A stretch of 64,000 bases of DNA from Rotaria sp. Silwood1 (lineage: Eukaryota; Rotifera; Eurotatoria; Philodinida; Philodinidae), in contig CAJNOP010000027.1 in assembly GCA_905250075.1 (NCBI GenBank), forward strand, positions 1,284,741 to 1,348,740, in the 5' to 3' direction. The notes under the pieces were generated by a model. The model was not told the DNA's origin, searched no databases, and was given only the letters and a program-made list of their open reading frames with translations. Each line of letters opens with the position of its first letter. Positions within the stretch are counted from its first letter, which is position 1. The position numbers and the translations under genes were made by a program. Below, piece after piece: positions 23,599 to 35,082 of the stretch.

Positions 23599-24067
23599 TG
23601 TTAGCGGAATTTCTTGAGGGATTAAAAATGCGAAACAGGATATGACTGCTGTTTCCAATTTTCTAAAAACTGTTCTCTCCTATACATATCGGGGTACATT
23701 TCTGTACCATGGATTACTTTACATTATACAGCTGAAACAGGATAACACTGCATAGATGTTCTAATCATATGTTAGACTTGCATTATCTCTGATAGTTTCT
23801 TGAGGTCTTCTATCATAGTCTATGATGATTCCTGCAGTCTATCTATCACAGTCTATGATGAGTCCCGATTCCTGTCTATCACGGTATGTGTTGGATTTAA
23901 AGCCCTGTCTATCTCAGTTTGTGATGGGTCAGAGCCCTGTCTGTCACGGTCCATGACGGGTCACGTGAGTGTCTGTTACGATCTATGAGGGGGGGGGGGG
24001 GGGCGAGGGGATGGATGCAAACTTCTACCCTAAACACTTCAAGTCTTCTTTCAGATTATATTTCACA
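23599..24067 (+). repeat. Dispersed repeat family R1, copy inside the hAT-like element
   Basis: Starts TTAGCGGAATTTCTTGAGG and contains GATATGACTGCTGTTT, as in the other copies. It ends TTCAGATTATATTTCACA (about 24050). Its right half is expanded by a minisatellite. Confidence 0.5.
23800..24010. repeat. Degenerate minisatellite ending in a 15-G run
   Basis: About five diverged units of roughly 35-45 bases share CTGTCTATCACGGTCTATGA-like text (23806-23987). The array runs into an uninterrupted run of 15 G at 23989-24003 followed by CGAGGGG, which could form a quadruplex or reflect slippage. Confidence 0.65.
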
Positions 24068-24229
24068 AAATATAACGTACCATGATCAAGTAGATATAGC
24101 CCCTATCGGAATAGATCGTGAAAAAACAGGAAAAAATCAGGATTTTCGGTCAAAAACAGGAAAAACAGGACATTTTTAAAAAATCAGGAAAAAATCAGGA
24201 AAGTAGTACGGCTGCGAGGCCTGTTATAT

Positions 24230-27200
24230 TGATAATTCTTTTTTTCATCTTTCAGCCTTGTTCTTATTTTCTAAATATATATGAAGAAATGTGTTGCTCT
24301 TGTTTATTGTTGTACACCTATCAAAAAGATTGAAATAAATAAACTCATCAAATGAATATCATGTCGATCGAAAAGGTATTTGACACCTGTATATTTTTTG
24401 TAAATAAGCGAGAGTTATGAAATACTCTTTTTTCCTTGTTGTCTAACATAGACTTCTATTCATTCAATAAATCAAACTTGCAAATATGTTTTCCTTTTCA
24501 AGAAGAACTTCTTTGTAATTCTATGTTGTTAATAAAATTATTGAATGACATATGTTTAAGATTTCTAAGAAAAGAATTAAGTACTAAATTAAACTTACAC
24601 ATGCACTGTTCTAAGTAATTATCTAATGATCTCAGCATTTTTGAAAATGTATGAAATTTTGTACTTCATAGTATTTCGTTTAGAAAATAGGCAAGTTTTC
24701 TTCTATCAAACAATAAATAGTAGCTCTTGTTTTTTTCTTCTACTGTCTGTTTCTAATAAGTGACAGTGAAATTTCATAAAAAGTGTTTTTTCAAATGTCA
24801 ATAAATTTTCAAGAGAAAATCTGCATTTGAATGATTAAATTAAAGAAAAATGAAGAAATCAAAATCTCAACTTTTTGTATTCATTGTAAAAAAAAACTCA
24901 ATTTGATGATATTATAAAATATAATTCTTTCTCTCGTTTAAATTCAAACTATTTTCAATCATTATTGTGATATGATTCTTTACCTCATGAATAAACCAAT
25001 TCAAATGACTTTATTTGAATATTTTGTTTTAAATATTTTCTTACATTAATATCAATCATGAGACTAAAGAAAAAAGAGATTGGTATACATAAAAAAAAAG
25101 ATCGAAACAAAAGATGTCAAAAGTACTATTCATGTAGCTTTAGCACACAATATTCATATATAAGTGCAGGACATAGATGTTGCTACAAAGAATTCACGTA
25201 GTAATGATGAAAGCGTGTGCTGAAGCTGTATTAGTCACACTTTCAATATTTTTTGTTTCAACCTTTTTTATATCACTCAAAAGATTTCTTAAAAATTTCA
25301 TGATTATTATATAGCAACTAATCAAAATAACAGATCGTATACTGTTACTCACATGTTCGATATTTTAATGTATCTTGCACAATTTTTATGTTTGACAATA
25401 CACATCATGTTGAAAAATATTTTTGTTTTCTACATTGTATCTTTGAATTTCCTTCACACGTTCTACATCGAATAAACATACAAAGAATCTGTTAATTTTG
25501 ATTAACAATTGTTAGTAAGAAATGCTCTTTAATCAGCTTTTTTTTTCTGAATTGTTACTTATTAAAAAGAAAGATTTTTCATAGAATCAACCAATAGAAA
25601 AAAAAAAGTTTAATAAATTAAAAATGTTTTATTTTATATTTGCCATTTTCTTGTCTTTCTCATTGTCTGTCATTCATGTGTATTTATGTTTTATATTATA
25701 ATTATATATTTCTTTTTGATAATTTTGAAAAGATTTTTTTACGTGTTAAATTTTGAAATAGAAATGCTTTTATCTATAATAGATTGACAATGAAAGTATT
25801 CAACAAGATCAGTACAATGAAAGAAATTTTATAGAGAAAATAAAACAACTTAGATATTCATATTTATAACACTTCGCATCATCCCTTTGTAATATTACTT
25901 TTGACAGGAGATATAAAAACTAAATATAATGGATCTACTTTAGTGGCATATATGAGATGTAATATATGTCACAGTTGATATAAAAAGATTCAAATAAAAT
26001 TCAAATGCACCAATTTAGAAAAATTTTCTCAAACAAAAATTAATAATAAGAATAAAACTTTATAAACAAGATGAACTAATTAATTTAGACAAAAATGCAC
26101 AAATGTTTTCTGTTTTTCTTTTATTATTTTCTTTTAAAATTCTATTCAAAACTTAACAAAAATGATTATGCATCATAAAACATCGCTTTTAGTATTTAAA
26201 ATACAAATCTAATTTTCAATTTGATCAATGCTTAAAAACATTGATTATTCTGTAATATCATCATTATGAGATCATACATATGGTTTTAATTCAATTTTCT
26301 TTATCAATCCCTTCTCGTCTGATCAAGTACTTCTAAAAACAAAACAACATTTTAAAAACTTTCTCCAGTTATTCAATGTGCATATGTTTCAAATTTTCAA
26401 AATACAATATTATCGAAATATATATTCTATTGAACAAAATACATATAGTCAACTTATTATTGTTTAATTTATAGAATAACAATTTAAATATATCTTTATT
26501 ATCAATTAAACTTCAAAATACAATTAAATCATAATAAAAAAATAAAAAAGGTTTTTTGTTCATACACTCACAATATCAGAATCACAAGACACACTATTTT
26601 AAACTTAACTAAATTCTAAATTCATTTACCACATATATATATATATACTCGTGGATACAAATAGTTTAGAGAATTCTTAAAAAAGTATATGATCACAAAA
26701 CAAATCATATTTTAAAAATTAATTACATATTCTGAAAGCATTTGAAGTTTTCGATCATTCTGTATATCTGTCTTTTAGTTGATATTTATGTGTTGAGAAA
26801 ATAGATCGAGTCTATGAAAGCATCCTCATTATCAGATTTTAGTAGATTTGATTTTGTCGTAACTTTTTAAATTAGTTTTTTTCTACGATTTTTTTTATTA
26901 ATCTATATATTTATTTAGTTTCTGACGCTTATTCGATGAAATATAATCTAAGAACAGAAAATATATCTTCAATCAACAAGTATTCAAAATTTGTAGGTTT
27001 TCTTCTCTTTTTTTTTAAAGTTATTAGTTCCCTAGAGGTAAATTTTTTTATAAAAGAAATTATACGTTCCACTAGTGCTGCAAATTTTTTATCATTTTGT
27101 ATATTTATTAATTTCCTGACCTTTATTTGTTATAGTACATAAATATAAAGCAAAACAACGATATATAGGATGATAGAGAATTTCAAACTGTATCGAATTA

Positions 27201-27674
27201 TATACTGATTTATTTGTAAACACTATATCTGTCATCATGAAAAAAAAATTGAAACGACAGTGAAAAAAATCTCATCGATTAGAAGCTGATGAAGAGGATA
27301 TCTTCATTGAGTTCGATTTATTTTCTAGAACGCAAGTATAAATTAAAACAAAATATATAGTTTGATAGAAAACTTCAAGCACTTTCAGAATATGTAATTA
27401 CTTTTTTTTTGGAAAGTATGTTTTTCTTCCGCTGATAATACATTGAAAATATGCATGGATATAATTTTTTTTTCCAGGCATATATTTATATACTTGTTAT
27501 TTTCAATCTTCTTAAATTATGCATTGATAAAATCTCTATTATGTCCATATAGTTTCATTGGATGATATCAAATATTATGCAAATAGAAATAAAATATACT
27601 TACAGTAATTGTTCTTGTTGTTTATAATTAGTCATATCAACAATATGTGAATACTATTTTTATAAATTATTCTA
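24230..27674. other. Gene-poor AT-rich DNA
   Basis: I see no coding exon on either strand over 3.4 kb, only short low-complexity frames. A short AT microsatellite lies at about 26632-26646. Confidence 0.5.
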
Positions 27675-27851
27675 CCCAGGCAGACAAACTTTTCAGAAAA
27701 CACGTTTAAACGCACAGAAATTGGTCTAAAATCCGCAAAAAGTGGACGTTTTTGGTTCACACTCGCGGTTCCCGACTGTGAACCGAAAACATCCAATTTT
27801 CGCCCTTTTTATGAGTTTAAACGCGTTTTCTGAAAAGTCTGTCTGCTTGGG
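27675..27851. mobile_element. 177-bp palindromic MITE with TA target duplication
   Basis: The ends are inverted (CCCAGGCAGACAAACTTTTC against the complement of GAAAAGTCTGTCTGCTTGGG), and TA dinucleotides flank both (27673-27674, 27852-27853), as for Tc1/mariner-type elements. Pairing continues inward (CGTTTAAAC with GTTTAAACG; GTGAACC near the centre), so nearly the whole element can fold on itself. No coding capacity. Confidence 0.8.
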
Positions 27852-28678
27852 TAGTGTCTATTCGTCGTTTTCTAATTAATGCAATAAGAAATGAGGTTTT
27901 TTTTTTGACTAAAAAATATTTTTTTTTATTGTTCACGATTAATGATGTATTAAAATGTAAAAATCATTGTTAGTGTCACATCATCTGCATGATTGATGAT
28001 GATCGAAATATGTCGTATCCTTGATTAAATTCTATTCTTATATAATGAGTTGAAATAAAAAGAATATAATAATTTCCGATATGGAATATTTTTGTCATTT
28101 TGTAGAAAATGTTAACAAGCAAAGTTCTATCATTTTTTTTTCCATTGTTAGATGAGTACCTGTAATTTGGAAAGCTATATGATAAAAAGTCAATAATATG
28201 GTTTCTAATTGACATACGATTATCCGCAATTACCGAATGTTAAAAACTTTTTTTTTATAAATTCTCATAACAATCTTCTTTTTAATAGTTCAATGTCTAT
28301 ATACAATAGAGATGGTTATTTTTGTCTACAAACGACAATCATTTGCTATATATTATTACGGCTGTGTGAAAGCATCATACTATCTACGTGATAACTGATG
28401 ACAGTGCATCATATGACACGTTTGTGTGAATTAGTATTACTGGCAAATATCAAGCTTCACTTAGATTGTTTAGGTTTTGTATGAAAATTTGTTTTGTCTA
28501 TTTTTTGTTACATATTAGAATAAATTTAAACAATTTGAGAATAAAACAATTATTTTTTCTTGATTTTTATTTAATAAAACATTTATAACAGAAAACAGAT
28601 GCTGGAATTAATATAAAAATAAAAAATAAATCATACAATGTTCATGAACAAAAATAATTAATTAATTTCTTTTCTTGT
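27852..28678. other. Intergenic, nothing recognised
   Basis: AT-rich sequence; small frames at 27976-28215 and 28209-28391 show no protein features. Confidence 0.5.
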
Positions 28679-28885
28679 TCAACTACAAACATGTTTGTCT
28701 TTATGACATTCTGCTTTACAAGCATGTTCGCGTGCTTTCATTGCAGCTTTATCAGATTCAAATGCTGCATCTATACGATCACTTGGTGTTCTATTTGGAT
28801 CAAGTGCTTTTTCTGCTTTATCGTCAGCTTTTTTTAGTTGAATAGCTTCTTTTGCTTTTTCAACACCAGCTTTAATAGCATCCAT
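28679..28885 (-). CDS. Small charged helical protein, possibly grg-1/ccg-1-like
   Basis: A 68-residue frame beginning MDAIKAGVEKAKEA. It is rich in Lys, Ala, Asp and Glu, has no membrane segment, and ends in a Cys/His-containing tail (ACKAECHKDKHVCS). Order and spacing (MD.IK..., ALDPN..., R..AA.....DK, a final AE.HK.KH) recall the fungal glucose-repressible/clock-controlled grg-1/ccg-1 small-protein family, and in general the LEA-like charged helices of stress-tolerant animals. Function is unknown. A splice acceptor (AATTAG) lies six bases upstream of the ATG, suggesting a 5' exon further up the minus strand. An in-frame TAA lies just before that acceptor, so this ATG is the likely start. 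Confidence 0.6.
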   Translation of the reverse strand: MDAIKAGVEKAKEAIQLKKADDKAEKALDPNRTPSDRIDAAFESDKAAMKAREHACKAECHKDKHVCS

Positions 28886-29490
28886 TTGTTCTAATTATTA
28901 AAAAAAAAAACTAAAATACTAAACAAGAAAGACTTTGTTCATACGTACAATTAAAAAAGTTTATGAAGGTAATAGTATATGTTGCAGTTATTCGTAGTGT
29001 GAGAATGAAGTTAAATGAGTAGACTCTTCCTATTTATTCATACGTAAAACAGGAAGAAAGACGATCTCTTTTTTCTCTAATTCTATTTTTTTTTCGTCTT
29101 TCTTTCGGATTCATTTGTTCTCGAATAATTTTTTATGCGACTTACAGAACAGATAAAGAAAGGTCATGCACTACAAATCCAATGGTTGGTCATGTGTTTA
29201 TGGCACGTTCTCTACAATGTGAAGTAGTTTTTACTTTCTCAATGAGAAATATTATGATGGAAGAACATATGTGTGTCTGATAAGCTAAAAAAGATTTGCA
29301 CCGTCAGATGGGGTGATGCAGTATCTTTTATGGTAATAGCTTATTTATAAATAGAAATTAGTTTAGAACAAATAGAATAATTCGTCAAATTTAAAAAAAA
29401 AACAAAATAAAATAAAATATAATTTATCTTTTAGTTTAGATACTTCAAAGTAAACAATGAAAAATATTATAAAATAAATTGTTTACATAC

Positions 29491-30552
29491 ATATTCAAGT
29501 TTCATTTTAATTATTTCAGCTTTAGATGGATTATTCACTATATCAACATGTTTACACGATGTTTTCGATGGATTTGCTTTTTTTTTATTGAGCTTAGTAT
29601 CAAGGTTGTTAGTTTCTTGAAGATCTATAGAGAAAAATGATTATTTTCCAGAGTTTTTTTTTTTATTCAAACATTGAAAGAAAACATTAGAGATATCGAT
29701 TTATTTAACAAACAACAATAATTATATAAAATACTAATCTTTATTTATAATTATTTTAATAGAAGCATTTTTCATTGAAAAGAATAGTTGATTGTATAGG
29801 TAAATAGTACAACCAGCTGTTTCAATACTTTTTATTAATAAATGAATCATAGAAGTTGTGTATGAAGATTGCTACATGAGAAACATTTCTTTATTCGAAC
29901 CTACAATTAAATAAATTTTTAAAATTCCTTCAACACATATTGGTACTCATAGATGGATTTTGTACGTCTGATCAGCTGAATTTATCAATGAGTGATGATA
30001 AACTTAACTATAATCTTTTCCTTAGTAAATCATATCTATTCTAATGATAATAATTCTAATAATATAAATTAATGATGACAATAAAAATTAATCTCACTTG
30101 ATTATACCAACAATGATATTTTTAAATATATTATTAAATAAAAGTTGACTAAGTTACTCTGCTAAAAAAAATGGAATTTTAATTTCTGTACCTAATTTTA
30201 TTTCAATTTTAATTTATATCTGAAATACTCGTATGATATATATATTTGTGTTCATGATCATAACTTCAACCGATTGATCTTTCATTTTTGAATAGTATCT
30301 GTTTCATCATTAATAAAAGAGTAATTCCTAATCATATCGGCTTTCCTTTTTTTTTGCTTCTAACATCTGCACTACTTCGTAATTATGTTAACACAATAGG
30401 ACAATACAATATTAATATACAATAGTTCTTGTAAAGTATTTAATAAAATTGATTAAAACACCTTTATTTTCTTAAATAATAATGTTCATCAAACAACATA
30501 GAGATTAACCTTCTTTAATTTCTTCTTGATGTGCATGTAAGATAAATAACTC
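29491..30552 (-). CDS. Possible two-exon fragment of an unknown charged protein
   Basis: Two minus-strand blocks join in phase. 30552-30510 is preceded by AACTAAG and followed by GTTAAT; it reads ELFILHAHQEEIKE. 29624-29491 is preceded by CTATAG and followed by GTATGT; it reads LQETNNLDTKLNKKK... and ...NNPSKAEIIKMKLEY. The content is charged and helical. I found neither a start exon nor a clean in-frame join to the 68-residue gene downstream: with either nearby donor the junction is out of frame or makes a stop. It may be a separate gene ending just after 29491, or chance. Confidence 0.25.
29789..29975 (+). repeat. Dispersed repeat family R2, copy B
   Basis: Resembles 2110-2320 and 55318-55555: ATAGAAGTTGTGTATGAAGA, then AAACATTTCTTTATTCGA, then a CTTCAACACATATTGG block and GTACGTCTGATCAG. 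Same strand as the other copies. Confidence 0.5.
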
Positions 30553-31300
30553 CTTAGTTTTGAAAAAGAAAATCTCTTGATTTGAATATAATAAAAAAGA
30601 ATATGAATATTTCATGATGTCAACTAGTAAAAAAGGCTGATACTTATTATTGTTTGATACATTTTGAAAGACACTTGAAAATAAGTACGTTTATAACTAA
30701 CAAAAAACAGAATATTCGACTGACACACTTGATAATATTATCTATTTCAATAATTTCTTTTCGAATTTTTACATATACAAAACTTCATTGATATAATCTT
30801 AGACTTGAAAAACATTTTTCAACAATATTAGTTAATTTCAATTTGTTTATATTTTTAGTATAATTGTTTAATGAACAAATAGATATTGAATACAACCATA
30901 AATATATTGTGTTAGTATTATAGAAATGTTTTTTCTTTTTTTATAGATCAAATAGTAAAAGAGAAATATGATGCAAACATTAATATTTCATAAACTAAAA
31001 ACTAGAAAATCTTAAATAAGTTATCCTATTTTTATAAAATATTTCATCATGATCAAATGATAAAACTCAAAAATAAATATTGTTTTCTTTTTCGTATACA
31101 AAATATTTCTTATATTCTTCATCATATATGATGAAAGAGATGAACTTTAGAGATTATTATTTGTATTCTATCTAACTATTTTCATCTCAAAACTATAATA
31201 TTAATCTGTCAGATGTCTTTTCAAATAATATTCATATATCCTCAATGAACATATTGTCTGAAGTAAAATTTCAATTTTAATAAGTCAAGAAATATTCTCA

Positions 31301-31954
31301 AAATTAAACATCGATGATTTTTATTTTGTTTCTTATTCTTTTTTTTCTCATTGCTACTGATGCACACATATCGAAAGATGAAATATAAAGCCAATATACA
31401 TAGGCCATTTGTTCGTTTCTTCTATCGAAATATACAAATATGATGAACGCAGATGTATTCGTCGCCGCGTTAATTTTGTTTTCTTCTCTTTTTTCTCTTT
31501 TTCTTACCGCCGACAATATCGTCTTGCCGTCAATGTGTTACTTTCTTTTGACAGTCTGTTGGCGTTCGTTTTCTTTCTTTTTTTTGTCTACTACCGTCCG
31601 TCAGCCTTGACCAGTGGCCGCGAAAAGAGAGAGAGAAGTGAGCCTTGTCATTGTTCTTTCTTCTACATTCTCAGTGAACGGACGACGACGAAAAGAAATG
31701 AGTGGATGGTGAATGAACACATCATTCCCTCGTCTTTTTTTTTTGTTCTATTTGAAGGTCAGTTCAAACACACTGCCGCTTTGTTAAACATTGAACAACA
31801 AGAAGAAGAAAAAAAAGAAAGACGATTTGCGACTTCTCTTTTTACTCCACCCATCATTTTCAATGATCAAAGACAAGCAATAATGTATAAAATTTAATAC
31901 TAAAAAAAGTCACAATAAAAAATATTTTTAAAAAGAAAAAAAAAAAAAACATAA
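31301..31954 (+). promoter_or_regulatory. Likely promoter and 5' leader of the TCF/LEF gene
   Basis: Clearly higher G+C than its surroundings, with CT-rich tracts, directly upstream of the TCF/LEF start. It contains an open frame (31409-31897), but its translation is dominated by Phe/Ser/Arg runs from pyrimidine tracts, so I treat it as leader or promoter. Splicing within the leader cannot be excluded. Confidence 0.4.
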
Positions 31955-34059
31955 ATGGCATCACCACAATTTCAATCAACAGATTTTCAAACACCAGTTA
32001 AAAAGAAATGTTCATCATCATCATCAATAAGTTCACCATCATCAATATCAACAACTTCAACAAATCCAAAACAACGTTCAATAACTGATAGTAGTAGTAA
32101 TAATAATGATGAAACAATAACAACAATTAAAATGGAAGATGGAAATGATGAAATTAAAATATATTCAGCATCAACAATTAAAAAAAATGAACCCGATGAT
32201 GATATTGATATTGATGGTATTGAAGATCGACTTTCACCTGTTGTTGAAGAACCTGTAAGATAATTATTTTTGAAAAAAAACAAAAAAAAATTATTTTCAT
32301 TTCTTTTATTTCAGACAAGTCCAAATAAAAATGATGCATTCAATAGTAGTATTTCTGGTTTATATACATCACCATTTCTTTATCCATATTTTCATCCAAT
32401 GTTTCATCCATATTTAATGGCTGCAGCTGCACAAGCAAATGCTGCTGTATCATCAACAGTATAGAAAATTATTTTTTTTTTACCTAAAAAAAATATTTAT
32501 TTTCTTAGGATAAATCATCAACAGATGGTCAAATACCTTCACATAATCCATATGGTACTGTACCTTCAACATTATCACCATTTCCAGGTTTTAATCCAGG
32601 TAAAGAAAAGAAGAAAAAAAAACATTCTGATATAAAATTTGAATAAAAATTGTTGTTTTAATTAAAGGTATGCCTTTTCCTTCATTATATCCACCGGGAA
32701 TGGCTAATCAACCGTTTCGACCAAATCTTTTTAATCCATTCGGTATTCCGATTCCAACACCTGGTGTTCGACCTCCGGCACCATCATCATCATCATCATC
32801 ATCATCTTCGAATCGTCATCATCAAAATTACGATGGATCTTCTCGAAAGTAAGATTAATAACGAATGAATAAACTATTGTTTTTTTTGTTTCTGTAGTCT
32901 TAGTGCTTTACTTGATGTACAACGACCTAAAAAACCTCATATAAAAAAACCTTTAAATGCTTTTATGCTTTATATGAAAGAACAACGTGCACGTGTTATT
33001 GAAGAATGTACATTAAAAGAATCATCAGCTATCAATAAAGTTCTTGGACAAAAGTGGAAAGAATTACCTCGAGCAGAACAAGATAGATATTATGGTAAAA
33101 CACATAAAAAAAAATTATTTTGAAATTGACGTTTTCTTTCTTATATTCCAATATGAAATATTTAGAATTAGCAAAAGAAGAACGTAATCGTCATATGCAA
33201 ATGTATCCAGGTTGGTCTGCACGTGATAATTATGGTTTAAAAAAGAAACGACAATCAAGTGGTCATACACCAATATTAAATAATTCACATAAAAAAGCAC
33301 CAAGAGAAAATAATTCTATGGTTAATAGTCCAGGACATTTAAATCATAATAGTCCACATCGTTATGGACATCAACAATCACATTTAATTAATAGTCCACA
33401 TATGAATTCAACAAAAAATCCAATGCAATTAGAGAATGGTAAAAATATTTGTTTTAAAAAAAAAAAAAGAAGTTTTTCTATATTTATTTTTATAAATAGA
33501 TTGTTTAAATCAAAAGAAATGTCGTGCCCGTTTTGGATTAGAAGGTCAAAGTCAATGGTGTAAACATTGTCGACGAAAAAAGAAATGTACAAGATTTCTT
33601 GAAGAAGATATGTCAAATCATGCCAATAATAATCATAATCATAATAATAATAATAATATAATAAATAATTATCATAATTCATCTTATAATAATCATGCAA
33701 TGAATATGAGTAATAATAGAAATTCATCATCAGTTAGTTCACCACAAACAAATCAATCTGATAATGATGATTCAATAAATGAACCTGATGGTGATGATAT
33801 ATTATCTCGACAAGTTGATTCAATTGAAGATGATGATGATGATGATGATGATGATGAAAATGATGATGAACATCATACAAATGACGATGACAGTGATGAA
33901 GAAAATAAACAACAACAACAACAACCTGTTCCACTTGTTTATAAACCAATTCCATCGAAAATTGATTCTCATCAACAAGCATTTCAACCACCACCACCAG
34001 CACATTTATATCAACCTCAAATGTTACCATCTCATTTTGCACCTAACTTTCATTATTAA
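31955..34059 (+). CDS. TCF/LEF: TCF/LEF (pangolin-type) HMG-box Wnt effector with C-clamp
   Basis: Nuclear HMG-box factor acting with beta-catenin in Wnt signalling. Seven exons (31955-32254, 32315-32458, 32509-32599, 32668-32848, 32898-33094, 33166-33438, 33500-34059) join in phase to give 581 residues. The HMG box spans about residues 251-330 ([47 protein letters not shown]), close to vertebrate TCF7L2. A C-clamp follows at about 402-428 with four cysteines (C403, C416, C419, C425) in [11 protein letters not shown] and [11 protein letters not shown]. The middle is rich in Pro, Ser and Phe. The N-terminus has [11 protein letters not shown] (residues 63-73), which only partly resembles the usual ANDELI.FKDEGE beta-catenin-binding motif. 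The C-terminal tail carries Asn/His runs, an Asp run (about 33827-33857) and a Gln run from trinucleotide repeats. Confidence 0.95.
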
Positions 34060-35082
34060 AATACAGTTGTGTTTCTTTTCTTTTCTTTTTTGTTTGTGTT
34101 CAAGAAAAAATTATGGTGCTTCATCTTTCTTGGTTTGTATATTATACTTCTATATGAAATTCTTTGACTCGAGTGACAAACTTCTCTTCGTTTCCTGTTT
34201 TTTTTTTCTCACGATTTTTTTTTTGTTTTCTTCTTACTCTGTACTTGGCGAGCATGTGAAAAGTCTTGTGATTTCGACATGTGGTTTATTAATGAAAAAG
34301 AAAAGATCTTCATAACGAAATTTTTTTGAATTTCTAAACAAGAGTATATGAGGATCTTGCGTTAAATGTGAGGAGGAGAGTTCGTTAAATTATGACATCA
34401 GTTTCTGCTCGGTATCGAGTATATTATTTTTGAAACAGTCACCAAAGATATTAGGGGCGATATAGTGGGAATTAGATCGGTAGATTTCATTCAAGATGTG
34501 TGTGACATGTCAGTGAAAAAGGAGACCTTCGGCATTTATAAACATAGCGCCTTGAATTAAAGTGTTTTGGCTACAAATTAATCTCAATAGAATAATATCA
34601 ATTTGTAGAGTTTTGAGAAGCTTATTGAATGACATTCAATTCAAATGGGATCACCACTACCACGATTCAATAGTGAGGAAGTTATGTCATGAGTGTGCTC
34701 AGATTGTGCCTCTTTTATACTATTTTTGATATGAAGTAAAATTAAGAAAGCTCAAGAAAACAGATAAATTTTTTATGGAAATACCACATTGGAGAACACT
34801 TAGGGTGAAGATAATATCGAGTTTTGCGTTAGTCGTGGACAGCTGGAATGAAGCCTAGTAGTGTACTTCGAATAACATGGACTCCTAATATCTTCATTGA
34901 CAGTTTGGAAAATAATAGATTCACTTTTTGTGAGAGTGCCAATTCTATTGTTGAACGAATCTTCTTCTTTATATATCGAATCTATTAATAATAATTAATC
35001 GAAAATTTATTTTACTTAGCAACATAATCAAAATTATTAAATTTCCTTTTGAATTAACAAACTTTTTGAAAATATCTAAAAA
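34060..35082. other. TCF/LEF 3' flank and intergenic DNA
   Basis: T-rich 3' flank followed by AT-rich sequence. I see no gene; open frames overlap the TCF/LEF 3' end in other frames. Confidence 0.5.

Larger units (their letters stand above)
22668..24223 (+). mobile_element. Decayed hAT-like transposon, 1.56 kb
   Basis: The termini are inverted: CAGGGGTCGCAGCGGCA (22668) against GTACGGCTGCGAGGCCTG (ending 24223). A TTATAT direct repeat flanks them (22662-22667 and 24224-24229); hAT duplications are usually 8 bp, so only part may be conserved. Inside both ends are arrays of CAGGAAA/CAGGAATT units (22702-22760 and 24125-24205). Between them lie remains of a zinc-finger transposase. An R1 repeat copy and a minisatellite are inserted in the right half. 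Confidence 0.75.
28886..31300. other. Mostly noncoding, with two possible minus-strand exons
   Basis: AT-rich sequence upstream (on the minus strand) of the 68-residue gene. It contains an R2 repeat copy at 29789-29975 and two candidate exons listed separately; otherwise I see nothing. Confidence 0.4.

Noticed and set aside
31409..31897. 162-codon frame upstream of TCF/LEF as a separate gene
   Set aside because: Its translation is Phe/Ser/Arg runs from pyrimidine tracts, it has no domain, and it sits where the TCF/LEF leader or promoter should be.
33371..34315. Several long frames overlapping the TCF/LEF last exon
   Set aside because: They are Tyr-, His-, Met- or Val-run products of trinucleotide repeats in other frames of a clearly coding exon.
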